From an uncultured Clostridia bacterium (lineage in GTDB: Bacteria > Bacillota_A > Clostridia > TANB77 > CAG-508), in the NCBI GenBank assembly GCA_944390995.1, contig CALXSA010000015.1, positions 1 through 25,268 on the forward strand: 25,268 nt of DNA, read 5' to 3'. This document shows positions 6,870-14,464 of this stretch, in pieces. Both the position numbers and the translations under genes were made by a program. A model generated the notes under the pieces. That model worked only from the letters and a program-made list of their open reading frames with translations, ran no database searches and was not told where the DNA came from. Positions within the stretch are counted from its first letter, which is position 1, and each line of letters begins with the position of its first letter.

Positions 6870-7276
6870 AAATTTTATTAGATGAAAATGTGCCAAATTA
6901 TTTTAAAGATTTATTAATTGATAATGGATACTCAGACATTATAAGAATAAATGATTTTGGAAAAGGATTAAAAGATAATGAAGTATTTGATATAAGTATA
7001 CAAGAACAAAGAACAATAATTACGATAGATACAGACTTTTATGCTTATAAAAGAAGCAAAAATTATGGAATTATTTGTATTAGTGGAAAATTGGCTTATC
7101 CAGAACAGACCTTATTAAAAGTGTTTAATCAAATTAGTAAAGATGAAAGATTTTCTTTTACAAGTTTAGAAGATGTATTCATTAGGGTAACTTCACAAAA
7201 CTTTACAGTATTCTACAAGAAAAAAGGAAAGTACAAAGAAGTATCATGTAAGTATAAAAAAGATAAAAAGAACTAG
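6866..7276 (+). CDS. DUF5615 PIN-like toxin (VapC45/Mut7-C-like)
   Basis: A 136-residue protein with the acidic motifs of the PIN-like DUF5615 family: LLDENVP (D6/E7) at the N terminus, KGLKDNEVF (D37), and TIDTDF (D55/D57). These probably coordinate metal for ribonuclease activity. It is translationally coupled to the upstream antitoxin through an ATGA overlap. The C terminus is Lys-rich (KKKGKYKEVSCKYKKDKKN), longer and more basic than the family core. The RNA target is not predictable. Confidence 0.85.
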   Translation: MKILLDENVPNYFKDLLIDNGYSDIIRINDFGKGLKDNEVFDISIQEQRTIITIDTDFYAYKRSKNYGIICISGKLAYPEQTLLKVFNQISKDERFSFTSLEDVFIRVTSQNFTVFYKKKGKYKEVSCKYKKDKKN

Positions 7277-7390
7277 TGATTGTTAAGAGAAAGTTTCTGA
7301 GGACGGAACAGGCAGCCGTCGCCCATTGTTAGGAGATGTGGGAAGGTCACCCCACCTAAACTTTCTTGAACAAAAAAAGGAGTGCTAGTA

Positions 7391-7429
7391 ATGGTGCTCT
7401 TTAAGGAGAGTTATATGTCTAAAGAATAA
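7391..7429 (+). CDS. Possible 12-residue leader peptide
   Basis: ATG at 7391 has AGGAG at 7378-7382 with ideal 8-nt spacing and encodes MVLFKESYMSKE. A second ribosome site AAGGAG (7403-7408) lies inside it, 6 nt before the in-frame ATG at 7415 (MSKE). The nested arrangement directly before a terminator looks like a translational attenuator. Codon bias cannot be judged at this length. Confidence 0.35.
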   Translation: MVLFKESYMSKE

Positions 7430-7432
7430 AAA

Positions 7433-7482
7433 CAGCTCAGAACCGAAAATAACGCGTCGGTTTTGGGCTGCTTTCTGTTTTT
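7433..7482 (+). terminator. Intrinsic terminator of the structured RNA
   Basis: CAGCTCAGAACCGA (7433-7446) pairs with TCGGTTTTGGGCTG (7457-7470), allowing two G-U pairs, and is followed by CTTTCTGTTTTT. This is a strong 14-bp stem. Confidence 0.85.
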
Positions 7483-7691
7483 GAAAAAGTATTATATTTT
7501 AATGCAATTCAAGAAACAACAAAAGAAAATGTCACTACAGCATAGCGCTTTTGCAAAAACATATATCCCGAAAAAGTAATGCAAAAAGTAATGCAATAGC
7601 AGAAATTTTTGCAATATATCTGAAATATAACGAAAATAAAAAAACTTCAAACGCTGTTGTTTCAACATTTAAAGGTTTTTGAAATATAATA
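7483..7691. other. Non-coding AT-rich spacer
   Basis: I see no supportable gene here. The stretch holds an exact 12-bp tandem repeat, AAAAAGTAATGC at 7571-7582 and 7583-7594, and several TTGCAA-like words. An open frame crossing it on the minus strand is a read-through of the tRNA-Lys and not a gene. Confidence 0.6.
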
Positions 7692-7711
7692 GGAGTATTC
7701 TCGAATACTCC
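7692..7711 (-). terminator. Hairpin downstream of tRNA-Lys
   Basis: GGAGTATTC (7692-7700) and GAATACTCC (7703-7711) form a short stem 5 bp beyond the tRNA 3' end on the minus strand. The following T tract is weak (TATTATATTTC), so it may be a terminator or a processing signal. Confidence 0.55.
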
Positions 7712-7716
7712 ACTTT

Positions 7717-7792
7717 TGGTGCGCCATAGAGGATTCGAACCTCCGACCATTTGATTAAGAGTCAACTGCTCTACCAACTGAGCTAATGGCGC
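7717..7792 (-). tRNA. tRNA-Lys (anticodon CTT)
   Basis: On the minus strand the acceptor GCGCCAT pairs with ATGGCGC, the D-arm reads AGCTCAGTTGGTAGAGC, the loop CTCTTAA gives anticodon CTT, the T-arm contains GGTTCGAATCC, and CCA is encoded. It is a single-gene unit with its own consensus promoter. Confidence 0.97.
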
Positions 7793-7827
7793 ATAAATTT
7801 TGTTTGCCACGAAACAGTAACATAACT

Positions 7828-7856
7828 ATTATAAAACCAAAATAAACATTTGTCAA
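7828..7856 (-). promoter_or_regulatory. Consensus promoter of tRNA-Lys
   Basis: On the minus strand: TTGACA (7851-7856), 17-bp spacer, TATAAT (7828-7833), a perfect match to the housekeeping consensus, with transcription starting about 25-30 nt before the tRNA. Confidence 0.9.
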
Positions 7857-7875
7857 TATTTTTGTGATTTTTCTG

Positions 7876-7904
7876 TTGTAATTATTTTCTATTTATGTTA
7901 ATAT
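7876..7904 (+). promoter_or_regulatory. Promoter of corA
   Basis: TTGTAA (7876-7881), 17-bp spacer, TAATAT (7899-7904) with an extended -10 TG at 7896-7897. The layout is the same as the VanW promoter. It is divergent from the tRNA-Lys promoter. Confidence 0.6.
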
Positions 7905-7926
7905 ATTATCTTGAGGGGTGATAACT

Positions 7927-8877
7927 ATGTTTACAATGTATAAAACAGATTTAGAAACAAATTTGACGGAAGAAACAACAAAATACGAAAAAGGGAATTG
8001 GATACACATGGTTTCGCCCAGTGATGAGGAAATAAAAATAGTATGTGAAAATATTAATATTCAAGAAGATTTCATAAGATACGCATTAGACCCAGAGGAA
8101 AAGGCCAGAATCGATGTGGAAGATGACGACAACACAATATTGTTTATCATAGACACACCAATAATGGAAATAGAGTCTGGCGCAAAGGTATATAGCACAA
8201 TGCCTATTGGGGTTATTTTTGTAAGGGATGACTATATAATAACAGTTTCATATAGCAAAAACCCAATTCTAGAGGAATTCACAAAAAGAAGAATAAAAAC
8301 TGTTGTCACATACAAAAAGAGTAGAATGTTATTACAGCTATTTTATTCGAACTCAGAGATGTTTTTAAATATGCTAAAGAAATTAAACAAAGAAACAGAA
8401 ATAGCAGAAAATGTACTTAAGAATTCAATGAAAAACAAAGAGCTCTTAAAATTGCTAAGTTTAGAAAAAGGTCTTGTATATTTTACTACATCTTTAAAAT
8501 CAAACGAAGTTGTAATGGAAAAGACCATGCGTGGCAATTTAATTAAGCTATACGACGAAGATGAGGATATACTAGAAGATGCAATCATTGAAAACAAACA
8601 GGCAATAGAGATGGCAAAGATATATAGAGACATTCTTACAGGCACAATGGATGCGTACGCGTCAATCATATCAAACAACTTAAATGGAGTTATGAAATAT
8701 TTAACATCAATAACAATCATTTTAGCAATACCTACAATGATAGCAAGCTACTGGGGCATGAATGTACCGGTGCCAATGCAAAGCAGTCCACTTGGATTTA
8801 TTATGGTTGTGATGCTTTCTGTATTAATAGGAATGATAGCATTAATTTTGTTAAAGAAGAAAGGGCTGCTAGATTAA
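7927..8877 (+). CDS. corA: CorA-family magnesium/divalent cation transporter
   Basis: A 316-residue protein with the CorA layout: a long soluble alpha/beta N-terminal domain and long helix (about 1-250), then two membrane helices (about 253-275 and 287-311). The diagnostic YWGMN signature falls between them (G277-M278-N279), and the tail is short and basic (LLKKKGLLD). CorA forms a homopentameric channel for Mg2+ (or Co2+/Ni2+). The ATG at 7927 has GAGGGG 8 nt upstream; a GTG at 7918 overlaps that ribosome site and is rejected. No Mg2+ riboswitch is seen in the short leader. Confidence 0.93.
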   Translation: MFTMYKTDLETNLTEETTKYEKGNWIHMVSPSDEEIKIVCENINIQEDFIRYALDPEEKARIDVEDDDNTILFIIDTPIMEIESGAKVYSTMPIGVIFVRDDYIITVSYSKNPILEEFTKRRIKTVVTYKKSRMLLQLFYSNSEMFLNMLKKLNKETEIAENVLKNSMKNKELLKLLSLEKGLVYFTTSLKSNEVVMEKTMRGNLIKLYDEDEDILEDAIIENKQAIEMAKIYRDILTGTMDAYASIISNNLNGVMKYLTSITIILAIPTMIASYWGMNVPVPMQSSPLGFIMVVMLSVLIGMIALILLKKKGLLD

Positions 8878-8963
8878 GTAGTAAGAAGATTGAAAAATGA
8901 TTACAAAATGAAAGAGTAATACAAGGGGCAATATAAAGGGGTGCTCAAAAACAAAAAACGGTA

Positions 8964-9024
8964 GGAGATGTGTCCCCAAAACGAAAAAAATTTCGCTGGG
9001 AGACCTGTCCCCAAAACGAAAAAA
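8964..9024 (+). repeat. Tandem GGAGAnnTGTCCCCAAAACG repeats
   Basis: Two 26-bp units (8964-8989 and 8999-9024) share GGAGA, TGTCCCCAAAACG and a following A tract, differing at two or three positions (GATGTG versus GACCTG). The second unit ends at the ribosome site of the ABC-F gene. On the minus strand the core reads TTTTGGGGACA, linking it to the GGGGAC repeats at 13348 and 14549. Confidence 0.8.
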
Positions 9025-9038
9025 GAGGAGGAATGAAA

Positions 9039-10619
9039 ATGCTTACAGCAACAGGCGTTACAATCAGATTTGGAAAAAGAATCTTATTTGAAGATGTAAA
9101 TATAAAATTCAATAAGGGATGTTGTTATGGAATAATAGGAGCAAATGGAGCAGGAAAGTCTACATTTTTAAAAGTTCTATCAGGAGAACTTGAGCCTAGC
9201 AAAGGAGAGGTTTCAAAAGAGAAGAACGAGAGACTGTCTGTATTAAAGCAGGACCACTTTGCTTTTGAAGAATACACTGTTATGGATACAGTAATAATGG
9301 GAAATCAGGAACTATATAACATCATGAAAGAAAAAGAGGCAATCTATGCCAAGTCAGACTTCTCAGAAGAAGACGGAATGAAAGCAGCAAAATTAGAAGA
9401 AAGGTTTGCGGAATTAGACGGATGGAATGCGGAGTCAGATGCAGCAGTGCTTTTAAACGACTTAGGAATTGAACCGGACAAGCACTATAAAATGATGAGC
9501 GAGCTAGAGCCAAAAGACAAAGTAAAAATACTTCTTGCTCAAGCATTATTCGGCAACCCAGATATTCTATTGCTTGACGAGCCTACAAACGACTTAGACT
9601 TAAAAAGCATCAACTGGCTAGAAGAATTTTTAATTAATTTTGAAAATACAGTAATTGTAGTATCACACGATAGATATTTCTTAAACAAAGTATGTACACA
9701 CATTGCAGACGTGGACTACGGCAAAATAAAGGTATATCCAGGAAACTACGATTTCTGGTATGAGTCAAGCCAATTAGCGCTAAAGCAAATGAAAGAAGCG
9801 AACAAAAAGAAAGAGGAAAAAATAAAGGAATTACAAGAATTTATTGCAAGATTTAGTGCAAATGCATCTAAGTCTAAGCAAGCAACCTCAAGAAAGAAGT
9901 CATTGGAGAAAATAGAGCTAGACGAAATAAAACCTTCAAACAGAAGGTATCCATATGTTGACTTTAAACCTGATAGAGAGCCAGGCAAAGACATATTAGA
10001 AGTAAGAAATATTTGTAAAACAATAAATGGTGAAAAGATATTGGATAAAGTATCGTTTGTTGTAAAGCCAAATGATAAAATAGCATTTTTAGCAGATAAT
10101 GAAAATGCAAAAACGGTATTGTTCCAAATTTTAGCAGGAGAAATGGAACCAGATTCAGGTACTATTAAGTATGGAACTACAATTACAACAAACTATTTTC
10201 CAAAGGACAATAATTATTTGTTTGAGGAAGATATAACAATAACAGATTGGCTAAGACAATATTCAAAAGACCCGGACGAAACATATGTAAGAAGCTTTTT
10301 AGGAAGAATGCTATTCTCTGGAGAAGAAGCACTAAAAAAAGTAAATGTGCTATCTGGAGGAGAAAAAGTAAGATGTGTCCTATCTAAAATGATGCTATCT
10401 GGAGCAAACCTATTAATATTCGACGAGCCAACAAACCACTTAGACATGGAAAGCATCACAGCGCTTAACGAGGGAATGAAAAAATATAAAGGAATAATTC
10501 TATTTAGCTCACATGACCACCAACTAACACAGACTGTTGCAAATAGAATAATCGATATAAAGGCAGACAAACTTATCGACAGAGAAGTAACATATGATGA
10601 GTACCTAGAGATAGGATAG
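9039..10619 (+). CDS. ABC-F family ATPase, YkpA/YbiT type
   Basis: A 526-residue twin-NBD ATPase with no membrane part. NBD1 has Walker A GANGAGKST (34-42) and Walker B LLLDEPTND (D180/E181), but its signature is degenerate (SELEPKDKVKILLAQ instead of LSGGE). The interdomain linker is Lys/Glu-rich, with ARFSANASKSKQATSRKK. NBD2 has a degenerate Walker A (ADNENAKTVLF), a good signature LSGGEK (438-443), and FDEPTNHLD. The asymmetry is shared in part with Bacillus YkpA. ABC-F proteins act on the ribosomal E site; this subgroup is usually housekeeping rather than drug resistance. Start: AGAGGAGG lies 7 nt before the ATG at 9039. The ATG at 9033 is too close, and the GTG at 8970 would translate the repeats. 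The C terminus is slightly shorter than YkpA. Confidence 0.92.
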   Translation: MLTATGVTIRFGKRILFEDVNIKFNKGCCYGIIGANGAGKSTFLKVLSGELEPSKGEVSKEKNERLSVLKQDHFAFEEYTVMDTVIMGNQELYNIMKEKEAIYAKSDFSEEDGMKAAKLEERFAELDGWNAESDAAVLLNDLGIEPDKHYKMMSELEPKDKVKILLAQALFGNPDILLLDEPTNDLDLKSINWLEEFLINFENTVIVVSHDRYFLNKVCTHIADVDYGKIKVYPGNYDFWYESSQLALKQMKEANKKKEEKIKELQEFIARFSANASKSKQATSRKKSLEKIELDEIKPSNRRYPYVDFKPDREPGKDILEVRNICKTINGEKILDKVSFVVKPNDKIAFLADNENAKTVLFQILAGEMEPDSGTIKYGTTITTNYFPKDNNYLFEEDITITDWLRQYSKDPDETYVRSFLGRMLFSGEEALKKVNVLSGGEKVRCVLSKMMLSGANLLIFDEPTNHLDMESITALNEGMKKYKGIILFSSHDHQLTQTVANRIIDIKADKLIDREVTYDEYLEIG

Positions 10620-10671
10620 GTTAAAATACATACAGAAGGGAGCGAAGGTGTGAATTATCACACGAATAATA

Positions 10672-10806
10672 ATGATAACAAAGGCAAACTTAGAAGAAGC
10701 GGAAAAAATTTATAAAGAGCATATGGAATATGACTTTCCAGATGACGAAATTCCGGATTATGAAAGATATATTAAGCTATTCGACCCAACAACAGAAGAT
10801 TTATAA
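10672..10806 (+). pseudogene. 44-codon remnant resembling the N terminus of a GNAT acetyltransferase
   Basis: The frame encodes MITKANLEEAEKIYKEHMEY and continues to DFPDDEIPDYERYIKLFDPT before a stop at 10804. The opening (I-KA-LE-AEKIYKEH) looks like the first strand and helix of GNAT N-acetyltransferases, which run to about 140-160 residues, so this is probably a truncated gene. The nearest ribosome site is 29 nt upstream, beyond a small hairpin. It may instead be a genuine small protein. Confidence 0.4.
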
Positions 10807-10816
10807 AAATATAGAG

Positions 10817-10897
10817 ATGAAAGAAATAATAGAAAAAATATATAGTAAAGTTGGTATAAAAGAAAAAGAAAGCAAATTAAAAATTGAAATAGTATAG
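10817..10897 (+). CDS. Possible 26-residue ORF, unknown
   Basis: ATG at 10817 encodes MKEIIEKIYSKVGIKEKESK plus LKIEIV. There is no good ribosome site (only AGAG close by). Given the GNAT-like fragment just upstream it may be another piece of a decayed gene. No function can be proposed. Confidence 0.2.
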   Translation: MKEIIEKIYSKVGIKEKESKLKIEIV

Positions 10898-10903
10898 ATA
10901 GTT

Positions 10904-10940
10904 ATAACCTCTATTTTTTCTAATATAGAGGTTATTTCTA
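10904..10940 (+). terminator. Terminator-like hairpin upstream of tex
   Basis: ATAACCTCTAT (10904-10914) pairs with ATAGAGGTTAT (10925-10935) over a 10-nt T-rich loop, followed by a short T run. It ends 16 nt before the tex ribosome site and may be an attenuator or the terminator of the ABC-F unit. Confidence 0.6.
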
Positions 10941-10961
10941 AAATTATATAGAAAGGAGAGT

Positions 10962-13178
10962 ATGGAAAAAGGCCATACAAGAATAAAAATGGAGAATATA
11001 GCTAAAATAATTGCAGAGGAATTAAATATCAAGGAAAATCAGGTAAACGCAGCAATTAAGCTCATAGATGAAGGAAACACAATTCCCTTTATTGCGCGTT
11101 ATAGAAAAGAGGTAACAGGTGGCTTGTCTGATGAGGTTTTAAGAGATTTAGGGGAGAGGCTAACATACCTTAGAAATTTAATGAAAAGAAAAGAAGAAGT
11201 GCAAAAAAGTATTGACGAGCAAGGAAAACTAACCGAGGAAATTATTACTTCATTAAATGAAGCAAAGACTTTAGCAGAGGTGGAAGATATTTATAGACCA
11301 TATAAGCCAAAGAAGAAAACAAGAGCGACTGTTGCAAAAGCGAAAGGGCTAGAGCCTTTGGCAAATATAATTTTGGAGCAAGAGGATAAAAGACCAATTG
11401 AAGAAATTGCAAAAGAGTTTGTAAATGTGGATAGTGTGGAAGAAGGTACTCCAAAAGAAAAGATTGTTGCAAATGTGGAGGAAGCAATTGGAGGGGCTTT
11501 GGACATTATTGCAGAAAATATTTCTGACAACCCAACATATAGGAAGAAAATTAAAGGAATATGCTACAGAGAGGCAGTAATAAATGTAAAGGCTACAAAC
11601 CCGGAGGAGAAGTCAAGCTACGATATGTATTATGACTTTAATGAAAGCTTAAAAAGGCTTCCGAGCCATAGAATATTGGCAATAAATAGAGGCGAAAAAG
11701 AGGAATTCTTAAAGGTGAAAATAGACAAGCCTGAAGAAAAAATAATTTCTTTGATGCAAAGGGATATAATAAAAGGCCATACGCAATTTGAAGAATATTT
11801 GGACAATGCAATAAATGACAGCTGGAAAAGATTGATAGAGCCATCAATAGACAGAGAAATTCGTTCAGACTTAACAGAAAAAGCAGAAGAAAAAGCAATA
11901 AAGGTGTTTGGAAAAAACGCAAAGCAATTACTATTAGGAGCGCCAATTAAGCATCTAACAGTAATTGGCTTTGACCCCGCATATAGAACAGGCTGCAAAA
12001 TAGCGGTAATTGATGAGACAGGCAAAGTGCTGGAGACAACAACAATCTATCCAACGGAGCCACAAAATGATGTAGAAAATTCGGCAAAGGTTTTGTTAAA
12101 TCTAATAAAAAAATACGATGTAAATATGTTTGCAATTGGTAATGGAACTGCATCAAGGGAATCAGAGATATTTGTAGCAGATGTAATAAAAAGGGCAAAA
12201 GAGGAATTAGGCAAAGATGTGCACTATGCAATAGTTTCAGAAGCGGGGGCATCTGTTTATTCAGCATCAAAACTTGCAACAGAAGAATATCCAGACATAA
12301 ATGTTTCACTAAGAGGTGCGATTTCAATTGCCAGAAGGTTGCAAGACCCACTAGCAGAGCTTGTAAAAATAGACCCTAAGTCAATTGGTGTTGGACAATA
12401 TCAACATGACGTAAATCAGAAAAAATTGTCTGAAAGCCTAGAGGGAGTTGTGGAAGATGCCGTAAACAAAGTAGGAGTGGATGTAAACACAGCAACACCT
12501 TCGCTTTTGCAATATATTTCGGGAATAAACAAAACAATTGCAAATAACATAGTGAAATATAGAGATGAAAACGGAAAAATAAAGGAAAGAAAAGAACTTT
12601 TAAAAGTACCAAAACTTGGCAAATCAGCTTTTGAGCAATGCGCAGGTTTTATCCGTGTATATGAAGGAAACAACCCATTAGAGACAACAGCAGTTCACCC
12701 AGAAAGCTATGCCATAGCAGAGAAGTTGCTAAATAAAATAGGTTTTGAGAAAGACGACCTACTAGATAAAAATAAATTAAAAGAAATAAAAGAAAAACTA
12801 GCAGGGGTAAAAATACAAGAGGCTGCAAAAGAGCTAGAAGTAGGGGAGATGACATTAAAAGATATTATAGACGAACTTTCAAAACCAGGTAGAGATCCAA
12901 GAGAAGACATGCCAAAACCAGTGTTAAGAGCAGATGTTTTAAAATTCGAAGACCTAAGAGAAGGGCAAATCTTAACAGGAACAGTAAGAAATGTAACTGA
13001 CTTTGGAGCATTTGTAGATGTTGGTGTAAAGCATGACGGGCTAGTACATATATCTGAAATGAGCAATAGCTATGTTAAAAACCCATCAGATGTTGTGTCT
13101 GTTGGAGATATAGTTAAAGTAAAAGTTATTGGAATTGATATGGATAGGCAAAAAGTAAAGCTTAGTATGAAGATTTAA
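10962..13178 (+). CDS. tex: Tex, S1-domain RNA-binding transcription accessory protein
   Basis: A 738-residue protein that follows the Tex family end to end. The N-terminal helical region (about 10-200) includes GNTIPFIARYRKEVTGGLSD. A YqgF/RuvC-like domain begins at about 325 (TVIGFDPAYRTGCKIAVID). The GAISIARRLQDPLAELVKID block and helix-hairpin-helix motifs lie at about 450-560. A C-terminal S1 domain (about 667-737) has GTVRNVTDFGAFVDVGV and HDGLVHISEMS. Tex binds nucleic acids and affects transcription and transcript fate. AAAGGAG sits unusually close (3 nt) to the ATG at 10962. The family N terminus aligns with the Met at residue 10, which has no ribosome site, so I keep 10962. A 15-bp terminator follows. 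Confidence 0.96.
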   Translation: MEKGHTRIKMENIAKIIAEELNIKENQVNAAIKLIDEGNTIPFIARYRKEVTGGLSDEVLRDLGERLTYLRNLMKRKEEVQKSIDEQGKLTEEIITSLNEAKTLAEVEDIYRPYKPKKKTRATVAKAKGLEPLANIILEQEDKRPIEEIAKEFVNVDSVEEGTPKEKIVANVEEAIGGALDIIAENISDNPTYRKKIKGICYREAVINVKATNPEEKSSYDMYYDFNESLKRLPSHRILAINRGEKEEFLKVKIDKPEEKIISLMQRDIIKGHTQFEEYLDNAINDSWKRLIEPSIDREIRSDLTEKAEEKAIKVFGKNAKQLLLGAPIKHLTVIGFDPAYRTGCKIAVIDETGKVLETTTIYPTEPQNDVENSAKVLLNLIKKYDVNMFAIGNGTASRESEIFVADVIKRAKEELGKDVHYAIVSEAGASVYSASKLATEEYPDINVSLRGAISIARRLQDPLAELVKIDPKSIGVGQYQHDVNQKKLSESLEGVVEDAVNKVGVDVNTATPSLLQYISGINKTIANNIVKYRDENGKIKERKELLKVPKLGKSAFEQCAGFIRVYEGNNPLETTAVHPESYAIAEKLLNKIGFEKDDLLDKNKLKEIKEKLAGVKIQEAAKELEVGEMTLKDIIDELSKPGRDPREDMPKPVLRADVLKFEDLREGQILTGTVRNVTDFGAFVDVGVKHDGLVHISEMSNSYVKNPSDVVSVGDIVKVKVIGIDMDRQKVKLSMKI

Positions 13179-13224
13179 AACAAATCTGCTAAGGAGAGCA
13201 AAACAGAAACGTGCTCTAAATTTA

Positions 13225-13275
13225 ACAGAGAATAAACTACATCGCTTAAAAATAGTTTATTCTCTGTATTTATTG
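13225..13275 (+). terminator. Intrinsic terminator of tex
   Basis: ACAGAGAATAAACTA (13225-13239) pairs perfectly with TAGTTTATTCTCTGT (13253-13267), followed by ATTTATTGT. A weaker stem AGAGCA/TGCTCT lies just upstream (about 13195-13216). Confidence 0.85.
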
Positions 13276-13347
13276 TCATAGGCAACAGGGTTTGGAGAGC
13301 TTAGGCCAAAATCTTTGGTTACTATGTCGAGTCAAGTTCTTATTTTG

Positions 13348-13378
13348 CTGTTTTTTTGCTCCGTCCCCAAAAACAGTT
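13348..13378 (-). repeat. Hairpin; copy 2 of the CTGTTTTTGGGnACGGAG repeat
   Basis: Read on the minus strand, CTGTTTTT and AAAAACAG arms enclose GGGGACGGAGCAA. It starts immediately after the stop codon of the HD-GYP gene. Apart from one substitution in the GGGAAC/GGGGAC segment and a change after GGAG, it matches the element after the VanW gene (4425-4463). It probably serves as the 3' end structure of the HD-GYP transcript. Confidence 0.75.
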
Positions 13379-14433
13379 TATGCTGGGTATTTCTCCTGTA
13401 TTTCTTTTATTTTGTCAGGCTCGTTATCAAGTATATCTAAAAATACCTTGCCGACATTAGGGTCAAATTGAGTACCCAAGTTTTTCTCTATTTCACCACG
13501 AACCACATCCAGTGGAAGTGAATCTCTATAAGTCCTTTTTGAAGTCATTGCATCAAAAGCATCTGCTACGGCTGCAATTCTCGCAAAATATGGAATGTCT
13601 TCGCCTTTTAGCTGGCCAGGATAACCCCTACCGTCATACCTTTCATGGTGATGCTTAACAATTGGAATAATATCCTTAAAAACCTCAGCATCACAAAGAA
13701 TGTGAGCGCCAATAGCAGGGTGATTCTTAATTTCGGAATATTCATCATCAGTAAGCTTTGATTCTTTTAGCAAAATGCTATCTGGTATTCCTATTTTTCC
13801 AATGTCATGGAATAAACCGCCAACTCTAAGAGTTTTAATATCGTTGTCAGATAAGCCAAGTTTCTCTCCTAGAAGAACAGAATACTCGGAAACTCTATCT
13901 GAATGTCCTCTTGTATATGGGTCCTTTGCCTCAACTGTATATCGCAAAGTCTGAATGCTGTCTAAATAAGCCTTCTCCAACTTCTCATAAGTATCAGCAA
14001 GCTCTATATTTATTCTTTTAATTTCGTTCATTTGGGCAATGGACTTCATTGCAGATTCAATTAAAAGTAGCAATTGGTCAAACTTATCGCTTTTTTCACA
14101 ATACCCCTGAATATCCAATTTTCTTATAGTCTCAAGAGGTGGAGCTAAATCTTTATGACCAGTAAGCAATAGTATGTATAGTTCCTTATTAAATTTCCTA
14201 ATTTCCTCTACAACCTTATCTCCATGAATTGGCTCCATAATAAAGTCTAAAATCATTAAATCAAAATGTTCTTGCTTCACACGTTCAATTGCCTCTAACG
14301 GGTCAGTCACACCTGTAAAGTCATAACCAGACCTTTTTAAGAAGATTGAAAGTGAATCAACAATTCCCATTTCATCATCAACTGCAATAATTTTGTAACC
14401 ATTTGAAGGAGATATATGTTCATTTTTCCTCAT
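13378..14433 (-). CDS. Response regulator with HD-GYP c-di-GMP phosphodiesterase domain
   Basis: A 351-residue two-domain regulator. The REC domain (about 12-130) has acidic D19/D20, phospho-acceptor D63 (ILDFIMEP), T91 and K114. A helical linker (130-160) joins it to a complete HD-GYP domain: metal-binding HDIGK (209-213), KNHPAIGAHIL, HHHERYDGRGYP (261-272) and DAFDAMTSKRTYR. All catalytic motifs are present, so it should hydrolyse cyclic di-GMP under phosphorylation control. Start 14433 has AAGGAGGT 5 nt upstream. The frame is open to 14505, but that start would lie upstream of the predicted promoter. It follows the 7TM histidine kinase in the same direction, 220 bp away, and is its most likely partner. 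Confidence 0.94.
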   Translation of the reverse strand: MRKNEHISPSNGYKIIAVDDEMGIVDSLSIFLKRSGYDFTGVTDPLEAIERVKQEHFDLMILDFIMEPIHGDKVVEEIRKFNKELYILLLTGHKDLAPPLETIRKLDIQGYCEKSDKFDQLLLLIESAMKSIAQMNEIKRINIELADTYEKLEKAYLDSIQTLRYTVEAKDPYTRGHSDRVSEYSVLLGEKLGLSDNDIKTLRVGGLFHDIGKIGIPDSILLKESKLTDDEYSEIKNHPAIGAHILCDAEVFKDIIPIVKHHHERYDGRGYPGQLKGEDIPYFARIAAVADAFDAMTSKRTYRDSLPLDVVRGEIEKNLGTQFDPNVGKVFLDILDNEPDKIKEIQEKYPA

Positions 14434-14464
14434 GTTGTACCTCCTTATTATTTCAACTAGCCTA

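Larger units (their letters stand above)
7288..7482 (+). ncRNA. Unrecognised structured RNA or leader, ending in an intrinsic terminator
   Basis: This is a compact GC-richer island in AT-rich sequence. P1: AGAAAGTTT (7288-7296) pairs with AAACTTTCT (7358-7366). P2: GACGG (7302-7306) pairs with CCGTC (7316-7320). P3: GTGGG (7338-7342) pairs with CCCAC (7351-7355). P3 may be extended by TTAG/CTAA, which competes with P1. Downstream are a ribosome site and a 12-codon ORF (7391-7429), then a strong terminator. No gene follows in the same direction. I compared it by memory with 6S, SRP, tmRNA, RNase P, T-box and common riboswitch cores and found no convincing match. It could be an orphan riboswitch/attenuator or a trans-acting small RNA. 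The 5' end is uncertain and could be some tens of bases upstream. Confidence 0.5.
10620..10961. other. Spacer with gene remnants and a hairpin before tex
   Basis: This stretch contains GAAGGGAG (10635-10642), a small hairpin GTGTGA-ATTA-TCACAC (10648-10663), two short ORFs described separately, and a terminator-like stem at 10904-10935. I found no clear promoter for tex. Confidence 0.6.

Noticed and set aside
6863..6872. Frameshift between antitoxin and toxin
   Set aside because: The ATGA overlap is a normal translational-coupling junction and both proteins are full length for their families.
7261..7500. Mg2+ riboswitch controlling corA
   Set aside because: The structured RNA ends in its own terminator, and a tRNA on the opposite strand separates it from corA, which has its own promoter. 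No M-box core sequences were recognised.
7483..7691. CRISPR-like array from short repeats (AAAAAGTAATGC)
   Set aside because: Only two adjacent 12-bp copies with no spacers and no cas genes in the window.
7535..7810. Minus-strand open frame beginning MANKIYAPLAQLVEQLTLNQ
   Set aside because: It is the translation of the tRNA-Lys gene and its flank; PLAQLVEQLTLNQ-type peptides are a well-known artefact of reading through tRNA genes.
8970..9038. GTG-started extension of the ABC-F protein
   Set aside because: It lies inside the tandem GGAGAnnTGTCCCC repeats, while AGAGGAGG is ideally placed for 9039.
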